This document shows positions 1 to 8,487 of a stretch of 64,000 bases of DNA, piece after piece. The notes beneath the pieces were generated by a model that was not told where the DNA came from, searched no databases, and saw only the letters and a program-made list of their open reading frames with translations. The DNA comes from Koleobacter methoxysyntrophicus (GTDB taxonomy: Bacteria; Bacillota; Thermosediminibacteria; Koleobacterales; Koleobacteraceae). The position numbers were made by a program, and so were the translations under genes. Location: assembly GCF_017301615.1 (NCBI RefSeq), contig NZ_CP059066.1:806001-870000 (forward strand). Direction: 5' to 3'. Numbering within the stretch: the first letter of the stretch is position 1; each line of letters starts with the position of its first letter.

Positions 1-840
1 GTTTTTAAAGGAATTCGAATCCTCCATCAGGGCTTTTACCTTTTTGCCCTGGTTATATCCTATCTCAAGGGCCAGGATCCCCCCGCTTACAAGGTATCCG
101 GGTGCTTTCGATATAATCTTTTTAAAGTAAACCATACCATCACTGCCGCCATCAAGGGCTGTTACGGGTTCATGGTCCTTAATTTCCCTCTGCAGAGATT
201 CTAATTCACCCGTAGGTATATAAGGCGGATTAGAAACAACAGCGTGGGTATTGCCCTCCAGAGAAAATGTCTTTAGTGGGGAAAACAGGTCACCTTTCAA
301 AAGGGTCACAGACCCTAACACCCCCATTCTCTTCGCATTTTCCCGGGCCACTTCCAGAGCCTTTTCTGATATATCCACACCGTAGACATGACACCCTGAA
401 AGGTGTTTTGCTATTGAAATACCTATTATACCGCTGCCTGTACCCAAATCGATCACATTTATGGTTTCCCGTTCCCGTTTTTCAGGAGGGAATTGTTGGT
501 TAAGCAATTTCAGTGCCTCTTCTACCAGGACCTCCGTTTCGGGTCTGGGGATCAGCACCCCCGGAGTTACAATAAAGTCCATAGATAGAAATTCACGGAC
601 ACCTGTCAAATAGCTTGTGGGAACCCCTTCACTCCTTTTTATTATCAGGCTCCTGTAGTGTGAAAGTTCCTTCGGGGACAGAACCGTCTCCTTATTAACA
701 TATAGGTCTACCCTTTCCCATTTCAGTACACTGGCCAGCAGAACTTCCGCCTCCAGGCGAGGGTTTTGAATCCCTTTCTCCTTTAAAAAAGTCTCTCCAG
801 CCTTTAGGGCCCCTATACAGTCTGTTTCCTTTAATTCCAA
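1..840 (-). CDS. prmC: Peptide chain release factor N5-glutamine methyltransferase, 3' end off the window
   Basis: Methylates the Gln of the GGQ motif of release factors RF1/RF2 using S-adenosylmethionine, in the cytoplasm. The frame is open to the left edge (about 280 codons seen; the family is about 280-290 long), so only the extreme C-terminus is missing. An N-terminal helical domain is followed by the Rossmann methyltransferase core with a DLGTGSGIIGIS SAM-binding motif and the NPPY substrate motif at about residues 204-207. The start is chosen as TTG at 840: it is preceded by AAGGTGG at a 7-base spacing inside the end of prfA, two bases after the prfA stop codon. The tight coupling to prfA, its substrate, is the usual Firmicutes arrangement. 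Confidence 0.93.
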   Translation of the reverse strand, partial: MELKETDCIGALKAGETFLKEKGIQNPRLEAEVLLASVLKWERVDLYVNKETVLSPKELSHYRSLIIKRSEGVPTSYLTGVREFLSMDFIVTPGVLIPRPETEVLVEEALKLLNQQFPPEKRERETINVIDLGTGSGIIGISIAKHLSGCHVYGVDISEKALEVARENAKRMGVLGSVTLLKGDLFSPLKTFSLEGNTHAVVSNPPYIPTGELESLQREIKDHEPVTALDGGSDGMVYFKKIISKAPGYLVSGGILALEIGYNQGKKVKALMEDSNSFKN

Positions 841-842
841 CC

Positions 843-1910
843 TCAATCCACCTTCTTCAGCTTCTCGGCTTCTTCTTTCATAACCAGGGCTTCAATCAAT
901 TCGTCCAGGTCCCCATCCAGTATCAGGTCCAGCTTGTGCAGGGTAAGACCGATGCGGTGGTCCGTTACTCTGCCCTGGGGGAAATTGTACGTCCTGATCC
1001 TCTCACTCCTGTCCCCCGTCCCAACCTGGTTCTTCCTGTTTTGGGCGATTTCCGCATTTTTTTCTTCCTGAACCTTATCCAGGAGACGGGCTCTGAGGAT
1101 TTTCATAGCCTTTTCACGGTTTTTATGCTGAGATTTTTCATCCTGACATGAAACTACCATTCCCGTAGGGATATGTGTAATCCTGACGGCAGAATCGGTA
1201 GTGTTAACACTCTGTCCGCCCGGGCCTGAAGACCGGAAAACATCGATCCTGAGATCACTCGGGTCGATTTCCACATCTACTTCTTCAGCTTCAGGCAGAA
1301 CGGCTACCGTAGCCGTCGAGGTATGGATTCTTCCTCCTGACTCGGTTGTCGGAATCCGCTGGACCCTGTGCACACCGCTCTCATACTTGAGCTTGCTGAA
1401 GGCTCCCTGACCTGAAATCATAAAGATTACTTCCTTGAATCCGCCTATATCGGTATAATGAGCACTCATCATTTCCAGCTTCCATCCCTGACGTTCGGCA
1501 TACCTGGAGTACATCCGAAACAGATCCCCCGCAAAAAGGGCCGCCTCCTCACCCCCGGCACCGGCTCTGATCTCCATAATAACGTTTTTTTCATCATTGG
1601 GGTCCTTAGGAATGAGCAGCCTTTTCAGGGTTTCCTTTAATCCCTTTTCCCTCTCTTTAAGTTCTTCCAGTTCAAGCTGGGCAAGCTGTCTTAACTCTCC
1701 ATCTGTTTCGTTCCTTAAAAGCTCTTCGGTTTCAACTATCCCATCCAGGACCTTTTTATATTCCCTGAAGGTAGTTACTGTATCTTCCAGGCCGGCATGC
1801 TCTTTAACCAGTTTCTGCCATTCAGCCTGATTGGAAATTATCTCGGGGTCCCCTATCAACCGGGTTAATTCCTCATATCTTTCTTCGATTCCCTTTAGCT
1901 TTTCAAGCAT
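843..1910 (-). CDS. prfA: Peptide chain release factor 1
   Basis: Class I release factor that recognises UAA and UAG in the ribosomal A site and triggers peptide hydrolysis. It is 355 residues, the normal family length. The catalytic GGQ sits in [10 protein letters not shown] at about residue 230, and the stop-codon recognition loop lies in [11 protein letters not shown], with PTT where many RF1 proteins have PAT. It has the RF1 signature (no SPF motif), so it is not RF2. It lies between the DUF1385 gene and prmC, whose enzyme modifies this GGQ. Start ATG at 1910. Confidence 0.97.
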   Translation of the reverse strand: MLEKLKGIEERYEELTRLIGDPEIISNQAEWQKLVKEHAGLEDTVTTFREYKKVLDGIVETEELLRNETDGELRQLAQLELEELKEREKGLKETLKRLLIPKDPNDEKNVIMEIRAGAGGEEAALFAGDLFRMYSRYAERQGWKLEMMSAHYTDIGGFKEVIFMISGQGAFSKLKYESGVHRVQRIPTTESGGRIHTSTATVAVLPEAEEVDVEIDPSDLRIDVFRSSGPGGQSVNTTDSAVRITHIPTGMVVSCQDEKSQHKNREKAMKILRARLLDKVQEEKNAEIAQNRKNQVGTGDRSERIRTYNFPQGRVTDHRIGLTLHKLDLILDGDLDELIEALVMKEEAEKLKKVD

Positions 1911-1941
1911 ATATTCAACCTCACCACCTGTATCTGTATTT

Positions 1942-2799
1942 TTACTGCAGGACTCCTTTTAAAGCCCGTATGGCTACTTCAATCTGCCTGTCGTCAGGTT
2001 CCCTGGTAGTAAGCTTCTGGAGCATCAACCCGGGGAAACTGATTATTTTAACCAGGGGATTATCCTGCCTCTTTCCGGAATACTTTATAACTTCATAGGA
2101 AAAACCGGCAACCAGAGGCAGGAACAAAATGCGGGAGAATATCCTGGCAATTACTCCCTGCCATCCCAGGAAGGAAAACAGCAATATGCTTACCAGCATT
2201 ACTATGAGCAGGAAATTTGTTCCGCAACGGGGGTGCAGTGTAGAATATTTTCGAGCATTTTCTACCCTAAGCTCCTCCCCTCGCTCATAACAGTAAATGA
2301 CCTTGTGTTCGGCACCGTGGTACTGAAAAATCCTTTGAATATCCTTCATTTTTGAAATTACAACAATATACAAAATGAAAATGGTAATCCTTACAATCCC
2401 TTCCATTAAATTCAGGAATATTGTGCTGTTTATAAAACCTTTAACGAGATTGGCCGTTATGGTAGGGAGAATGAAAAACAGCCCTATAGCAAAAAAGATA
2501 GCAGACACGACAGCAATTATCAAGTCCCTTTTTGTAAGTTCCTCTCCCTCCTCTTGACCCGATAAGCTGGCAGACAGGGATAATGCTTTTATCCCGAGAG
2601 CAATAGATTCTACAAGGGCCAAAATTCCCCTTAGTAAAGGGAATTTCAGGAATTTATGCCTGTTGGCCAGACTTTGGACAGGTTCCTGATGCAGGAATAT
2701 TTCGCCGTTTGGTTTTCTGACGGCTATAGCCGTCTTACGGGGCCCTCTCATCATTACCCCTTCAATAACCGCCTGCCCTCCTATATGGTAGTTATTCAT
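1942..2799 (-). CDS. DUF1385 family membrane protein (YqhQ-like)
   Basis: A 285-residue integral membrane protein of the DUF1385 family, found next to prfA/prmC in many clostridia; its biochemical role is not established. It begins with the family signature [14 protein letters not shown] and contains the conserved internal run [13 protein letters not shown] and the patch [11 protein letters not shown]. Hydrophobic segments occur around residues 55-75, 95-120, 130-155 and 195-240. It lies 31 bases upstream of prfA in the same direction and is probably cotranscribed with it. Confidence 0.9.
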   Translation of the reverse strand: MNNYHIGGQAVIEGVMMRGPRKTAIAVRKPNGEIFLHQEPVQSLANRHKFLKFPLLRGILALVESIALGIKALSLSASLSGQEEGEELTKRDLIIAVVSAIFFAIGLFFILPTITANLVKGFINSTIFLNLMEGIVRITIFILYIVVISKMKDIQRIFQYHGAEHKVIYCYERGEELRVENARKYSTLHPRCGTNFLLIVMLVSILLFSFLGWQGVIARIFSRILFLPLVAGFSYEVIKYSGKRQDNPLVKIISFPGLMLQKLTTREPDDRQIEVAIRALKGVLQ

Positions 2800-2926
2800 C
2801 AGTCATTTCCCCTTCTCTAAAGATAATGTTTCACTGTATATTTTTATTAGGTTTGTAATACAAAGTCTAAAGCAAAATATAAAATAAGGCTAGAGATTCC
2901 CTCTAACCCTTAAGATCATGCCGCAT

Positions 2927-3136
2927 CTATTCTTCGTCATTAAGGCCGTATTTTTTCTTAAATCTATCAACCCTTCCACCGGTATCAACGAATTTCTGTT
3001 TCCCTGTAAAGAAGGGATGGCATTTCGAACATATTTCTACCCTTAATTCGGGCTTGGTTGACCCTGTCTCAAAGGTTTCACCACACGCACATTTTACTAT
3101 GGCTTTAGTGTATTTAGGATGTATCCCTTTTTTCAT
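2927..3136 (-). CDS. rpmE: 50S ribosomal protein L31, zinc-binding type
   Basis: Small ribosomal protein of the large subunit central protuberance, 69 residues. The zinc ligands of the C+ form are present: C16 and C18 (CAC) and C36/C39 (CSKC). A GTG nine bases further upstream lies within the ribosome binding site itself, so the ATG at 3136, placed six bases after AAAGAGGTG, is the better start. In Bacillus rpmE follows rho directly; here a peptidase gene and a 4.15-kb island separate them. It has its own promoter at 3214-3242. Confidence 0.96.
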   Translation of the reverse strand: MKKGIHPKYTKAIVKCACGETFETGSTKPELRVEICSKCHPFFTGKQKFVDTGGRVDRFKKKYGLNDEE

Positions 3137-3213
3137 CAATATCACCTCTTTCTTCAGTTATAAATAATTATATAAATTTTATAAATGTCTTAATCCCCTG
3201 TATCGACTTCATA

Positions 3214-3242
3214 ATTATATCACAAACCTTTCTAATCTGCAA
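3214..3242 (-). promoter_or_regulatory. Sigma-A type promoter of rpmE
   Basis: On the minus strand TTGCAG (3237-3242) and TATAAT (3214-3219) are separated by 17 bases, with a TG two bases ahead of the -10 box. The -35 box touches the left copy of the 19-bp island repeat, so the insertion left the promoter complete. Assigned from sequence match only. Confidence 0.65.
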
Positions 3243-3260
3243 GGATTTGAAAATTGCAAT
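3242..3260. repeat. Left copy of the 19-bp island repeat (att-like)
   Basis: Perfect match to 7394-7412, with no extension of identity on either side. It overlaps the first base of the rpmE -35 box. Confidence 0.75.
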
Positions 3261-3563
3261 GTGAAACGTCGCCAGCTTATACTGTTAGAAAGGCAGGATT
3301 TATTCCCATATTGTCATCTGATCATCTTTTAACCTTAACATAAGCACTAGTCACAGGAATTATAGCTTTTATGGCGAAATAATTTCATAGGGTTTCTCTC
3401 CTATGGATTTCTTTGGTGTTTATATTATAAACTCGCCACTGGTATGCGGAAACTCTGTATTCTATTGGAATATCAAAAATTTTTAATACTCTGTTCCGGG
3501 AATTTTTCAGTGGTAACTAACTAGGGGAAAAAATTTTTCAGCGAAAAGGAAGGCTATAGGGTT
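3261..3563. other. Non-coding or decayed left arm of the island
   Basis: About 300 AT-rich bases without a convincing reading frame on either strand. A small inverted repeat CATAGG/CCTATG is visible near 3388-3408. No gene, RNA or terminator with a clear T-tract is seen. Confidence 0.4.
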
Positions 3564-4073
3564 ATGGTAATAAGTCAGGATTCCCTTTCCCGCGATGCCG
3601 GAAGTATCGTACTTTTTGCCCATCTATTTAATGAGATTAATTCTCAGGGAGAATATGATTTTTACATATCGGGTTTGAATGAAAATCAGAATTTCGGATA
3701 TAAAAATTGGAGGATGGTAAGGGATCAATTTATCAGATGGAATATAGATTTGGATTTTTGCTATATAACAGATGCTGCTAAAGTATATAAGGAAGGATCA
3801 TGGAAGGACGGCGATTTCGATAGGGTGAGGAGTAAAATTCTTTTAGAAAGGGAAATAAATATATGTGAACCCGATCTTATCATTATGCTGGGGGCAAAGC
3901 CGCTCAATTTACTTAAGAAGAAGCTGAAATATAGTAGTATTGTAGAAAAAGGAGAAACTATCTCGGTGAAAGGTATCGAATGTGTGATGTCTCCATTCAT
4001 TACCGGGCAGGGTCCTACACAGCGGAATTATAAAAAAAGACTGGATATAGCCTCCGAAATTATAAGGTCAAGG
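3564..4073 (+). pseudogene. Uracil-DNA-glycosylase-like protein, 3'-truncated and fused to antisense of a helicase gene
   Basis: The first ~170 residues resemble the uracil-DNA glycosylase fold: a VISQD strand-loop at residues 2-6, a later strand LIIMLGAKPLNLL, and a C-terminal motif around MSPFITGQGPTQRN where the family keeps its HPSP-like DNA-binding loop. After about residue 170 the reading frame runs, antisense, into the helicase remnant at 4074-4571 (open to 4301), so the original end is lost. The start is ATG 3564 after AAGGAAGG; part of the usual N-terminus also appears absent. The family assignment is moderate because many canonical catalytic residues cannot be checked in this fragment. 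Confidence 0.5.
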
Positions 4074-4571
4074 GTCGTTGCGCACCCTCTCGTGGTCTAT
4101 CAGCATCTCCTCGTCGAACGCCTCGCTGGAGGAATAGATGTATGTGCCGCCGTTCGGTTCAATGTCCAGGAGTGTGCCGTTTTCCACGTTGATAAAACCC
4201 TGCAGGGTACCGCTGGTATTGTTGGACTTGAAGGTTACCTTTTGTTTTATCCACTGGCTGCACTCTTTGGCAATAGCCTTCAGCGTCAGCTCGTTTTTTA
4301 GCCGGATTTCAAATTCTGTGCCGTAGAGGCTTTTTTCCCTGTTGAGCTTGGGGATATAAAATTCTCGTTTCTCTTTTTTGAGCTTGTCCGTAACAAAGGT
4401 AGGGGAGGTAAAAATAAAGCGCAGCTCTTCTATCTGTGCCAGCTCTTTTTTGAGGGCTTCGTAAGCATAAATAGAGAAACAAGAAGCGGCAATGGAAAGC
4501 CTAGCCTTTTTGTCGATGGTTTTTTTCAGGTCATCACCCAATGTTTTGCCGATGTTATTGATGACTTCCAC
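4074..4571 (-). pseudogene. N-terminal fragment of a large PLD/SNF2-type helicase
   Basis: The first ~165 residues match the start of the ~1000-residue helicases that open with a phospholipase-D-like domain: IGKTLGDDLK, AASCFSIYAYEALKKEL, FIFTSPTF, FYIPKLNREKSLYGTEFE and KVTFKSN are recognisable family blocks. The start is intact (GTG 4571 after AAGGGTG at 7 bases), but the frame ends within 170 codons, so all helicase motifs are missing. Such proteins are usually found with restriction or defence genes. The fragment is joined tail to tail to the UDG-like fragment at about 4070, which marks a deletion junction. Confidence 0.65.
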
Positions 4572-4642
4572 AGTAGTTCACCCTTTTTGTCATTATCGTC
4601 ATTTCGGTCTAAATACTGACCTTTAGATTACTTGAGAACAAC

Positions 4643-4919
4643 TCAGTCTTCATTCGGGAAATATCTATCCCTTTCTTCATAGTTTCCAGTTATTACTTCA
4701 TCTGACAGAGTAAATATGCCGTGATAATTTACTTCACCCATAACATTACATACGGGGCAAAAGTAATCCTGTCCCTTAAACGTATATTTTGCCTGAACAA
4801 ATACACCTTCCGTCTTTTTGCTACGGCATATAAAATCTCTTTCATTTTCAGACCCCTATTTTTGTATTTACTCCTAGGAGGCCACATATTTTTGAACCGA
4901 CTTTCGGCGTAAACACCTT
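4643..4919 (-). pseudogene. Frameshifted relic of a small Cys-containing protein
   Basis: Two minus-strand frames read as one protein interrupted by a single-base slip near the GGGG at 4852-4856. The upstream frame gives KGVYAESRFKNMWPPRSKYK; the downstream frame continues NERDFICRSKKTEGVF, then FKGQDYFCPVCNVMGEV and ends YEERDRYFPNED at 4643. Neither frame has a usable start. The CPVC motif suggests a zinc knuckle. I do not recognise the family. Confidence 0.4.
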
Positions 4920-5326
4920 TGTCTTATTATTAATCACATAATCACCAGCTTAAGAATCTCAAATTCTGGTTATCTTAACCAATTCAATAATAATAAGCCA
5001 AATCTGCTAACAAGAAAACAAGACCCAACCCCATTCCTACGCTAGGCGTTCTACAGCCCTCAGAGGTGACTTACCGCTGGGCCGTTTGCAGCAGGCAGTT
5101 ATATTCAGATTTAAGTGAATAGCCAATAAGCAACATTATCTAAACTTTTACCGACATCGTGGTTACTGCTTCAAGGCATGCGTCGTAGGAGTATTCCACA
5201 GGCAGGTATTCAGCAACACGAACCGAAAGAGACCCGCCTTTCTGACCAGTAAACGGCTTAGTCATTAGGCTGTCCGTTTAATCTAATGTCATTTTAAACT
5301 TCTCATTCTGAATATTTCAATAGAAT
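4920..5326. other. Island spacer without a supported gene
   Basis: Roughly 400 bases. The only open frame of note is a 41-codon minus-strand ORF at 5140-5265 (MTKPFTGQKGGSLSVRVAEY...), with a poor ribosome binding site and no recognised family. The remainder shows multiple stops on all frames and is probably decayed mobile DNA. Confidence 0.35.
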
Positions 5327-5926
5327 TTACTCCCATGTCAGCTTATCAACACTGTTCTGAAGATCCTTCCTTGTGGGTCTGGTATATTTAGCTGTTGTGT
5401 TCAAATCAGCATGGCCGGCAAGCACCGCCACCATGTCCAGGCTCTCCCCGGCGTCCACCAGAGATTTGCAAAAGGTATGCCTCAAAACGTGCGGTGTTAC
5501 GTTCTCCAGTCTTGCATCATAGGCACACCTGGATATCATATACTCAATACTCCGTGCGGTTATATGCCTGCTTCCTCTTCCGGGAAACAGCGGACCGTGG
5601 CCGTTTCCTCTTATTTCAATCCAGCCCTTCAATGCTCTCCTTGCCGTAAGGTTTAACGGTACTTCCCGATACTTATTCCCTTTCTTCTTCGAATTTTTTT
5701 CTTTCATGGTTTTCATCCCCTTTCTGGCAAGCCTTAAAGCCCTTTTGTTGTTAACAATGTGGGCATACAGATAATCCCCGCAAAGAGGAATAGAATCTCC
5801 AGAACTGAAAACAAGCAAATATCTGGTTAGCCTTCCACAGTATCTGCAAATTAACCTTTCTTTTGTTTTAAAAATAGTTTGGCTGCCATCTCTATTCTTC
5901 CATACCGGGCAGTGCCATGTTGTCAT
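5327..5926 (-). CDS. Tyrosine recombinase/integrase, N-terminally aberrant (likely inactive)
   Basis: The C-terminal ~110 residues are a phage-integrase catalytic domain: the KGNKYREVPL beta-hairpin, TPHVLRHTF (box II HxxR), AGHADLNTTAKYTRPT (the box II His and the nucleophile Tyr). The first ~85 residues are not a core-binding domain; they hold CRYCG and a later Cys in LCGDYL, like a zinc ribbon. The region that should carry the first catalytic arginine (ArgI, before the beta-hairpin) is absent, so strand cleavage is doubtful. Start ATG 5926 is set by AAGGTGG seven bases upstream. It probably once moved the island it sits in. Confidence 0.7.
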   Translation of the reverse strand: MTTWHCPVWKNRDGSQTIFKTKERLICRYCGRLTRYLLVFSSGDSIPLCGDYLYAHIVNNKRALRLARKGMKTMKEKNSKKKGNKYREVPLNLTARRALKGWIEIRGNGHGPLFPGRGSRHITARSIEYMISRCAYDARLENVTPHVLRHTFCKSLVDAGESLDMVAVLAGHADLNTTAKYTRPTRKDLQNSVDKLTWE

Positions 5927-6077
5927 ATCCGTTCCACCTTTTTTCTTTTTTGGCAATATACACAAATAATGCTACACGAAACATAACTTAACACAAAAGC
6001 TTTTAAAAATCAACAAAAAATTTCCATAACTTACCCCCGATTTTGTAAAAATATTAGTATTATAGCCGCAATTATGC

Positions 6078-6083
6078 TATAAT
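6078..6083 (+). promoter_or_regulatory. Extended -10 element ahead of the first MNT-HEPN pair
   Basis: TGCTATAAT (TG at 6075-6076, TATAAT at 6078-6083) lies 42 bases before the mntA-like start. No good -35 hexamer is visible, as is common for extended -10 promoters. Confidence 0.45.
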
Positions 6084-6124
6084 ACATTAACAAAGGGATT
6101 ATAATTAATTGGAGTTGATACATC

Positions 6125-6472
6125 ATGAAAAACATAGAGGATATAAAATTATCAGTTAAAGACTTTAAAGCAATTGAAGAGTTCTCAAAACGTATAAAAG
6201 ATAAATTGGAATCCAGCTTGATCGAAATAAGACTTTTTGGCTCAAAAGCAAGAGGGAAAAGTATGCCCGATTCGGATATCGATATTCTGATAATAACTAA
6301 AGAAACAAATGAAAAGATAAAGGACATAATTTTTGATATAACGGTAGATGTGAATTTGATTTATGATGTGGTTATTTGCCCAATTATTATTGCTCATAAA
6401 ACGTATACTGACCCTCTGGCTAACCAGACTAATTTTTATAGAGCTGTCCGAGAAGAGGGGTTAACCTTATGA
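6125..6472 (+). CDS. MNT-domain nucleotidyltransferase, antitoxin of an MNT-HEPN pair
   Basis: 115 residues of the minimal nucleotidyltransferase fold. The active-site signature GSx10DxD is exact: G39-S40 and D51/D53 in FGSKARGKSMPDSDIDIL. MNT proteins next to HEPN proteins act as antitoxins; in the characterised MntA/HepT pair MntA adenylylates the toxin. The stop overlaps the start of the HEPN gene by four bases (ATGA), so the two are translationally coupled. Start ATG 6125 follows GGAG. Its role here is inferred from family and pairing. Confidence 0.85.
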   Translation: MKNIEDIKLSVKDFKAIEEFSKRIKDKLESSLIEIRLFGSKARGKSMPDSDIDILIITKETNEKIKDIIFDITVDVNLIYDVVICPIIIAHKTYTDPLANQTNFYRAVREEGLTL

Positions 6473-6855
6473 GCAGGAAATTAATTGAACGCAGGATAGA
6501 GAAGGCAGAAAGTACTTTTATGGAAGGTCTGCGGCTATTTGAAATGGGTTACTACAATGGGGCTGTTAATCGTTTCTATTATGCAGCCTTTCACGGTATG
6601 AGAGCAGTATTAGCTACCAAAGAATTAGATTCTTCTAAACACAGCGGGGTAATTTCTCTATTCAACAGATATTTCATCAAACCGGGGTTAATAAGTAAAA
6701 GGGCTTCTAAAACGGTGACAAAACTGTTTTCGGAAAGATCACATGCAGACTACGATGATTTTAAAGTATTCCACCGAGCAGAAGTGGAAAAACTAAAGGA
6801 AGATGTTAGAGAATTTCTTAAAGAAATTAAAGACGTTATTTCAGAACAAATATGA
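6469..6855 (+). CDS. HEPN-domain protein, putative toxin of the MNT-HEPN pair
   Basis: 128 residues, all-helical HEPN domain of the COG1895 type. Characteristic blocks are YYNGAVNRFYYAAFHGMRAVL (residues 28-48), SKHSGVISLFNRYFI, and the terminal ERSHADYDDF in which R90 and D94-Y95 form the R..(A)DY motif of this subgroup. HEPN domains are often metal-independent RNases. The gene overlaps the upstream nucleotidyltransferase by 4 bp and its stop codon overlaps a transposase relic. The whole pair lies inside the 19-bp-bounded island. Confidence 0.85.
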   Translation: MSRKLIERRIEKAESTFMEGLRLFEMGYYNGAVNRFYYAAFHGMRAVLATKELDSSKHSGVISLFNRYFIKPGLISKRASKTVTKLFSERSHADYDDFKVFHRAEVEKLKEDVREFLKEIKDVISEQI

Positions 6856-7190
6856 AGCATAGCCTCCCCCCCTTCCTGGTTAAAGAAATCAAGCCCTCGT
6901 TACGCATGCCTTTAAAGCAATCCGATATTTACAAAGACGCTAATTTCATGCATTTTGTGGAACTCCTTGCTGAACATGAGGATATAAGTATAAGTTATTC
7001 CTGTCTACACACCATTTTGACTAATGCGGATATCAAAAGCCCTAAGAAACGCCGGAGATTCAAATCACATCGTCGCAGAAAGAGAAAGCCTCAGGAAGGC
7101 CTCCTGTTCCAAATGGATGTTTCTCCTGAGGATAGTGATAGGGATATCCTTTATATGCTTGAGGAAATCTTCCTTACTAATTATGCTTAA
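6852..7190 (+). pseudogene. Relic of an ISNCY/IS1202-like transposase
   Basis: The middle part (YKDANFMHFVELLAEHEDIS.., LTNADIKSPKKRRRFKSHRR, EGLLFQMDVSPE) matches the helix-turn-helix to pre-catalytic segment of integrase-core transposases that read SPKKRRR..HRRRKRK..QEGLLxQMDA. Here the frame breaks right where the first catalytic Asp segment should continue and no DDE domain remains. It overlaps the HEPN stop codon. Family assignment is from remembered motif resemblance. Confidence 0.5.
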
Positions 7191-7330
7191 ATTTATTCCT
7201 CTAACCGGGCTTGATTTATTCTTAGTTATAGAGTGAGGCCTGTCAAGGGCGGGCTATGCCCGTTCTATTTACCCTTGACTGGCCGAACGGAATAACTATA
7301 ATTGTATTGACCCGGTTAGTAAGCCTTCCT

Positions 7331-7385
7331 AAGGTGACATTTTCTGACGATAATTAACCCTGTTTTGGGGTGACATTTTCTCAAG
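7331..7385. repeat. IS-end relic with two GGTGACATTTTCT repeats
   Basis: GGTGACATTTTCTGACGATAATTA and, 34 bases on, GGTGACATTTTCTCA. A related arrangement (GAGACATTTTATCACGATAATTA then GGTGACATTATCAC) is at 40868-40910 beside the second MNT-HEPN pair. The pattern fits subterminal repeats of the same IS group as the relic at 6852-7190. Confidence 0.45.
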
Positions 7386-7393
7386 TTATTGAC

Positions 7394-7412
7394 AGGATTT
7401 GAAAATTGCAAT
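7394..7412. repeat. Right copy of the 19-bp island repeat (att-like)
   Basis: Identical to 3242-3260. It directly follows the T-tract side of the M23-gene terminator. Confidence 0.75.
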
Positions 7413-7440
7413 AAAAAAGCCCGCTCGGTGGCGGACTTTA
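7413..7440 (-). terminator. Rho-independent terminator of the LysM-M23 peptidase gene
   Basis: On the minus strand AAAGTCCGC-CACCGA-GCGGGCTTT followed by TTTTATTG: a 9-bp stem with one G-U pair, hexaloop and T-tract. It is 19 bases beyond the peptidase stop codon. Confidence 0.85.
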
Positions 7441-7458
7441 ATATCTAAAAAGATTTTT

Positions 7459-8487
7459 CTACGGCAGATAATCTAAAGGGTCTCGGGGCTTTCCGTTAAT
7501 AATAATTTCAAAGTGCAAATGAGGCCCCGTAGATCTGCCGGTACTGCCTACAGCAGCGATTTGCTGACCGCGGTCAACCCTCTGGCCCTTTTTTGCCATA
7601 ATCCTCGATGCATGAGCATAACGGGTTTTAATACCATTACCGTGGTCTATCAATACGGACCTGCCGTATGCACCCATCCATCCTGCAAATTCAACTATTC
7701 CATCTTCGGCAGCTTTAATGGCTCTTCCTGTTGGAGACGCTATATCAAGACCATAATGGAACCCTCCCCACCGTGGGCCAAAATACGATGATATCTTTCC
7801 GCTTACCGGCCAGATGAAATTTAGAGCCCTGGTGCTGGACCTCTGTTCTGCAAGGGCTGCCGTTACAATTCCTTTGGGTTTTGCGCCCGGAATTATAAGG
7901 TGCTGTCCTACCTTTAGAGAATCTGGGTCCTTCAAATTGTTAGCCCATACTATCTCAGGTATGCTGGTATTATACTTCCTGGATATATACCATAGAGATT
8001 CACCCCTCCCCACTCTATGAATTACACCATTGGTTGTGAGGATTGATATCTCCTGACCTATATTCAGGGAGTCAGGGTTTTTTATATTGTTAATATTAAC
8101 AATAGTATCCACATCTGTACCGTATTTCCTTGCCAGTTCCCAGAGGGTCTCACCCCTTTTTATTACATGTGTAATTAACTCCGGCCTCTTTATTTGGGAA
8201 TTATTGCCTCTGGAAGATTCCCTTGCTGCTATGCTGGCCGAATCCCTCTTTTCCTCTTTCCTGATCTTTTCGAGTTCTAATTTAAGCTGTTGGTAACTGT
8301 TTGTATATCTGAATAAACTGTTAACTTCCTTTTCATAAAATACGGCCTGGACTGTCTTTGTTCCCTCTGAAAATATTCCCCCATACCGGTATATTATTGA
8401 ACTGCAAACAAAGGTGGTTATAAGCAGGCACAGGAGATGGGGAAATATTTTCTTTAGAGAATTCACAGTTCTCACCCCATTTTCCAT
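7459..8487 (-). CDS. LysM - M23 peptidoglycan endopeptidase, membrane-anchored
   Basis: A cell-wall hydrolase (342 residues). Residues ~13-35 form a single N-terminal membrane anchor, followed by a charged linker, two LysM peptidoglycan-binding repeats (about 106-150 and 157-200) and an M23 domain from about 223 to the end. Zinc ligands are visible: H244 and D248 in FHYGLD and H325 in GPHLHFE (H323 as the partner His). It lies between rho and the rpmE island with its own terminator. Likely cuts peptide cross-bridges during growth or sporulation; the exact role is not shown by the sequence. Confidence 0.92.
   Translation of the reverse strand: MENGVRTVNSLKKIFPHLLCLLITTFVCSSIIYRYGGIFSEGTKTVQAVFYEKEVNSLFRYTNSYQQLKLELEKIRKEEKRDSASIAARESSRGNNSQIKRPELITHVIKRGETLWELARKYGTDVDTIVNINNIKNPDSLNIGQEISILTTNGVIHRVGRGESLWYISRKYNTSIPEIVWANNLKDPDSLKVGQHLIIPGAKPKGIVTAALAEQRSSTRALNFIWPVSGKISSYFGPRWGGFHYGLDIASPTGRAIKAAEDGIVEFAGWMGAYGRSVLIDHGNGIKTRYAHASRIMAKKGQRVDRGQQIAAVGSTGRSTGPHLHFEIIINGKPRDPLDYLP

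Larger units (their letters stand above)
3242..7412. mobile_element. Genomic island bounded by a 19-bp direct repeat, between rpmE and the M23 peptidase gene
   Basis: A 4.15-kb insertion whose two ends carry the identical 19-mer AGGATTTGAAAATTGCAAT (3242-3260 and 7394-7412). The cargo is unlike the flanking housekeeping genes: broken defence or repair genes, a tyrosine recombinase, an MNT-HEPN pair and IS relics. The repeats touch the rpmE -35 box on one side and the A-tract of the M23-gene terminator on the other, as expected for site-specific integration at an intergenic att site. The resident recombinase looks damaged, so the island is probably fixed. The att interpretation is inference. 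Confidence 0.6.

Noticed and set aside
4721-4912. 63-codon plus-strand ORF in the island
   Set aside because: Antisense to the better-supported frameshifted relic on the minus strand.
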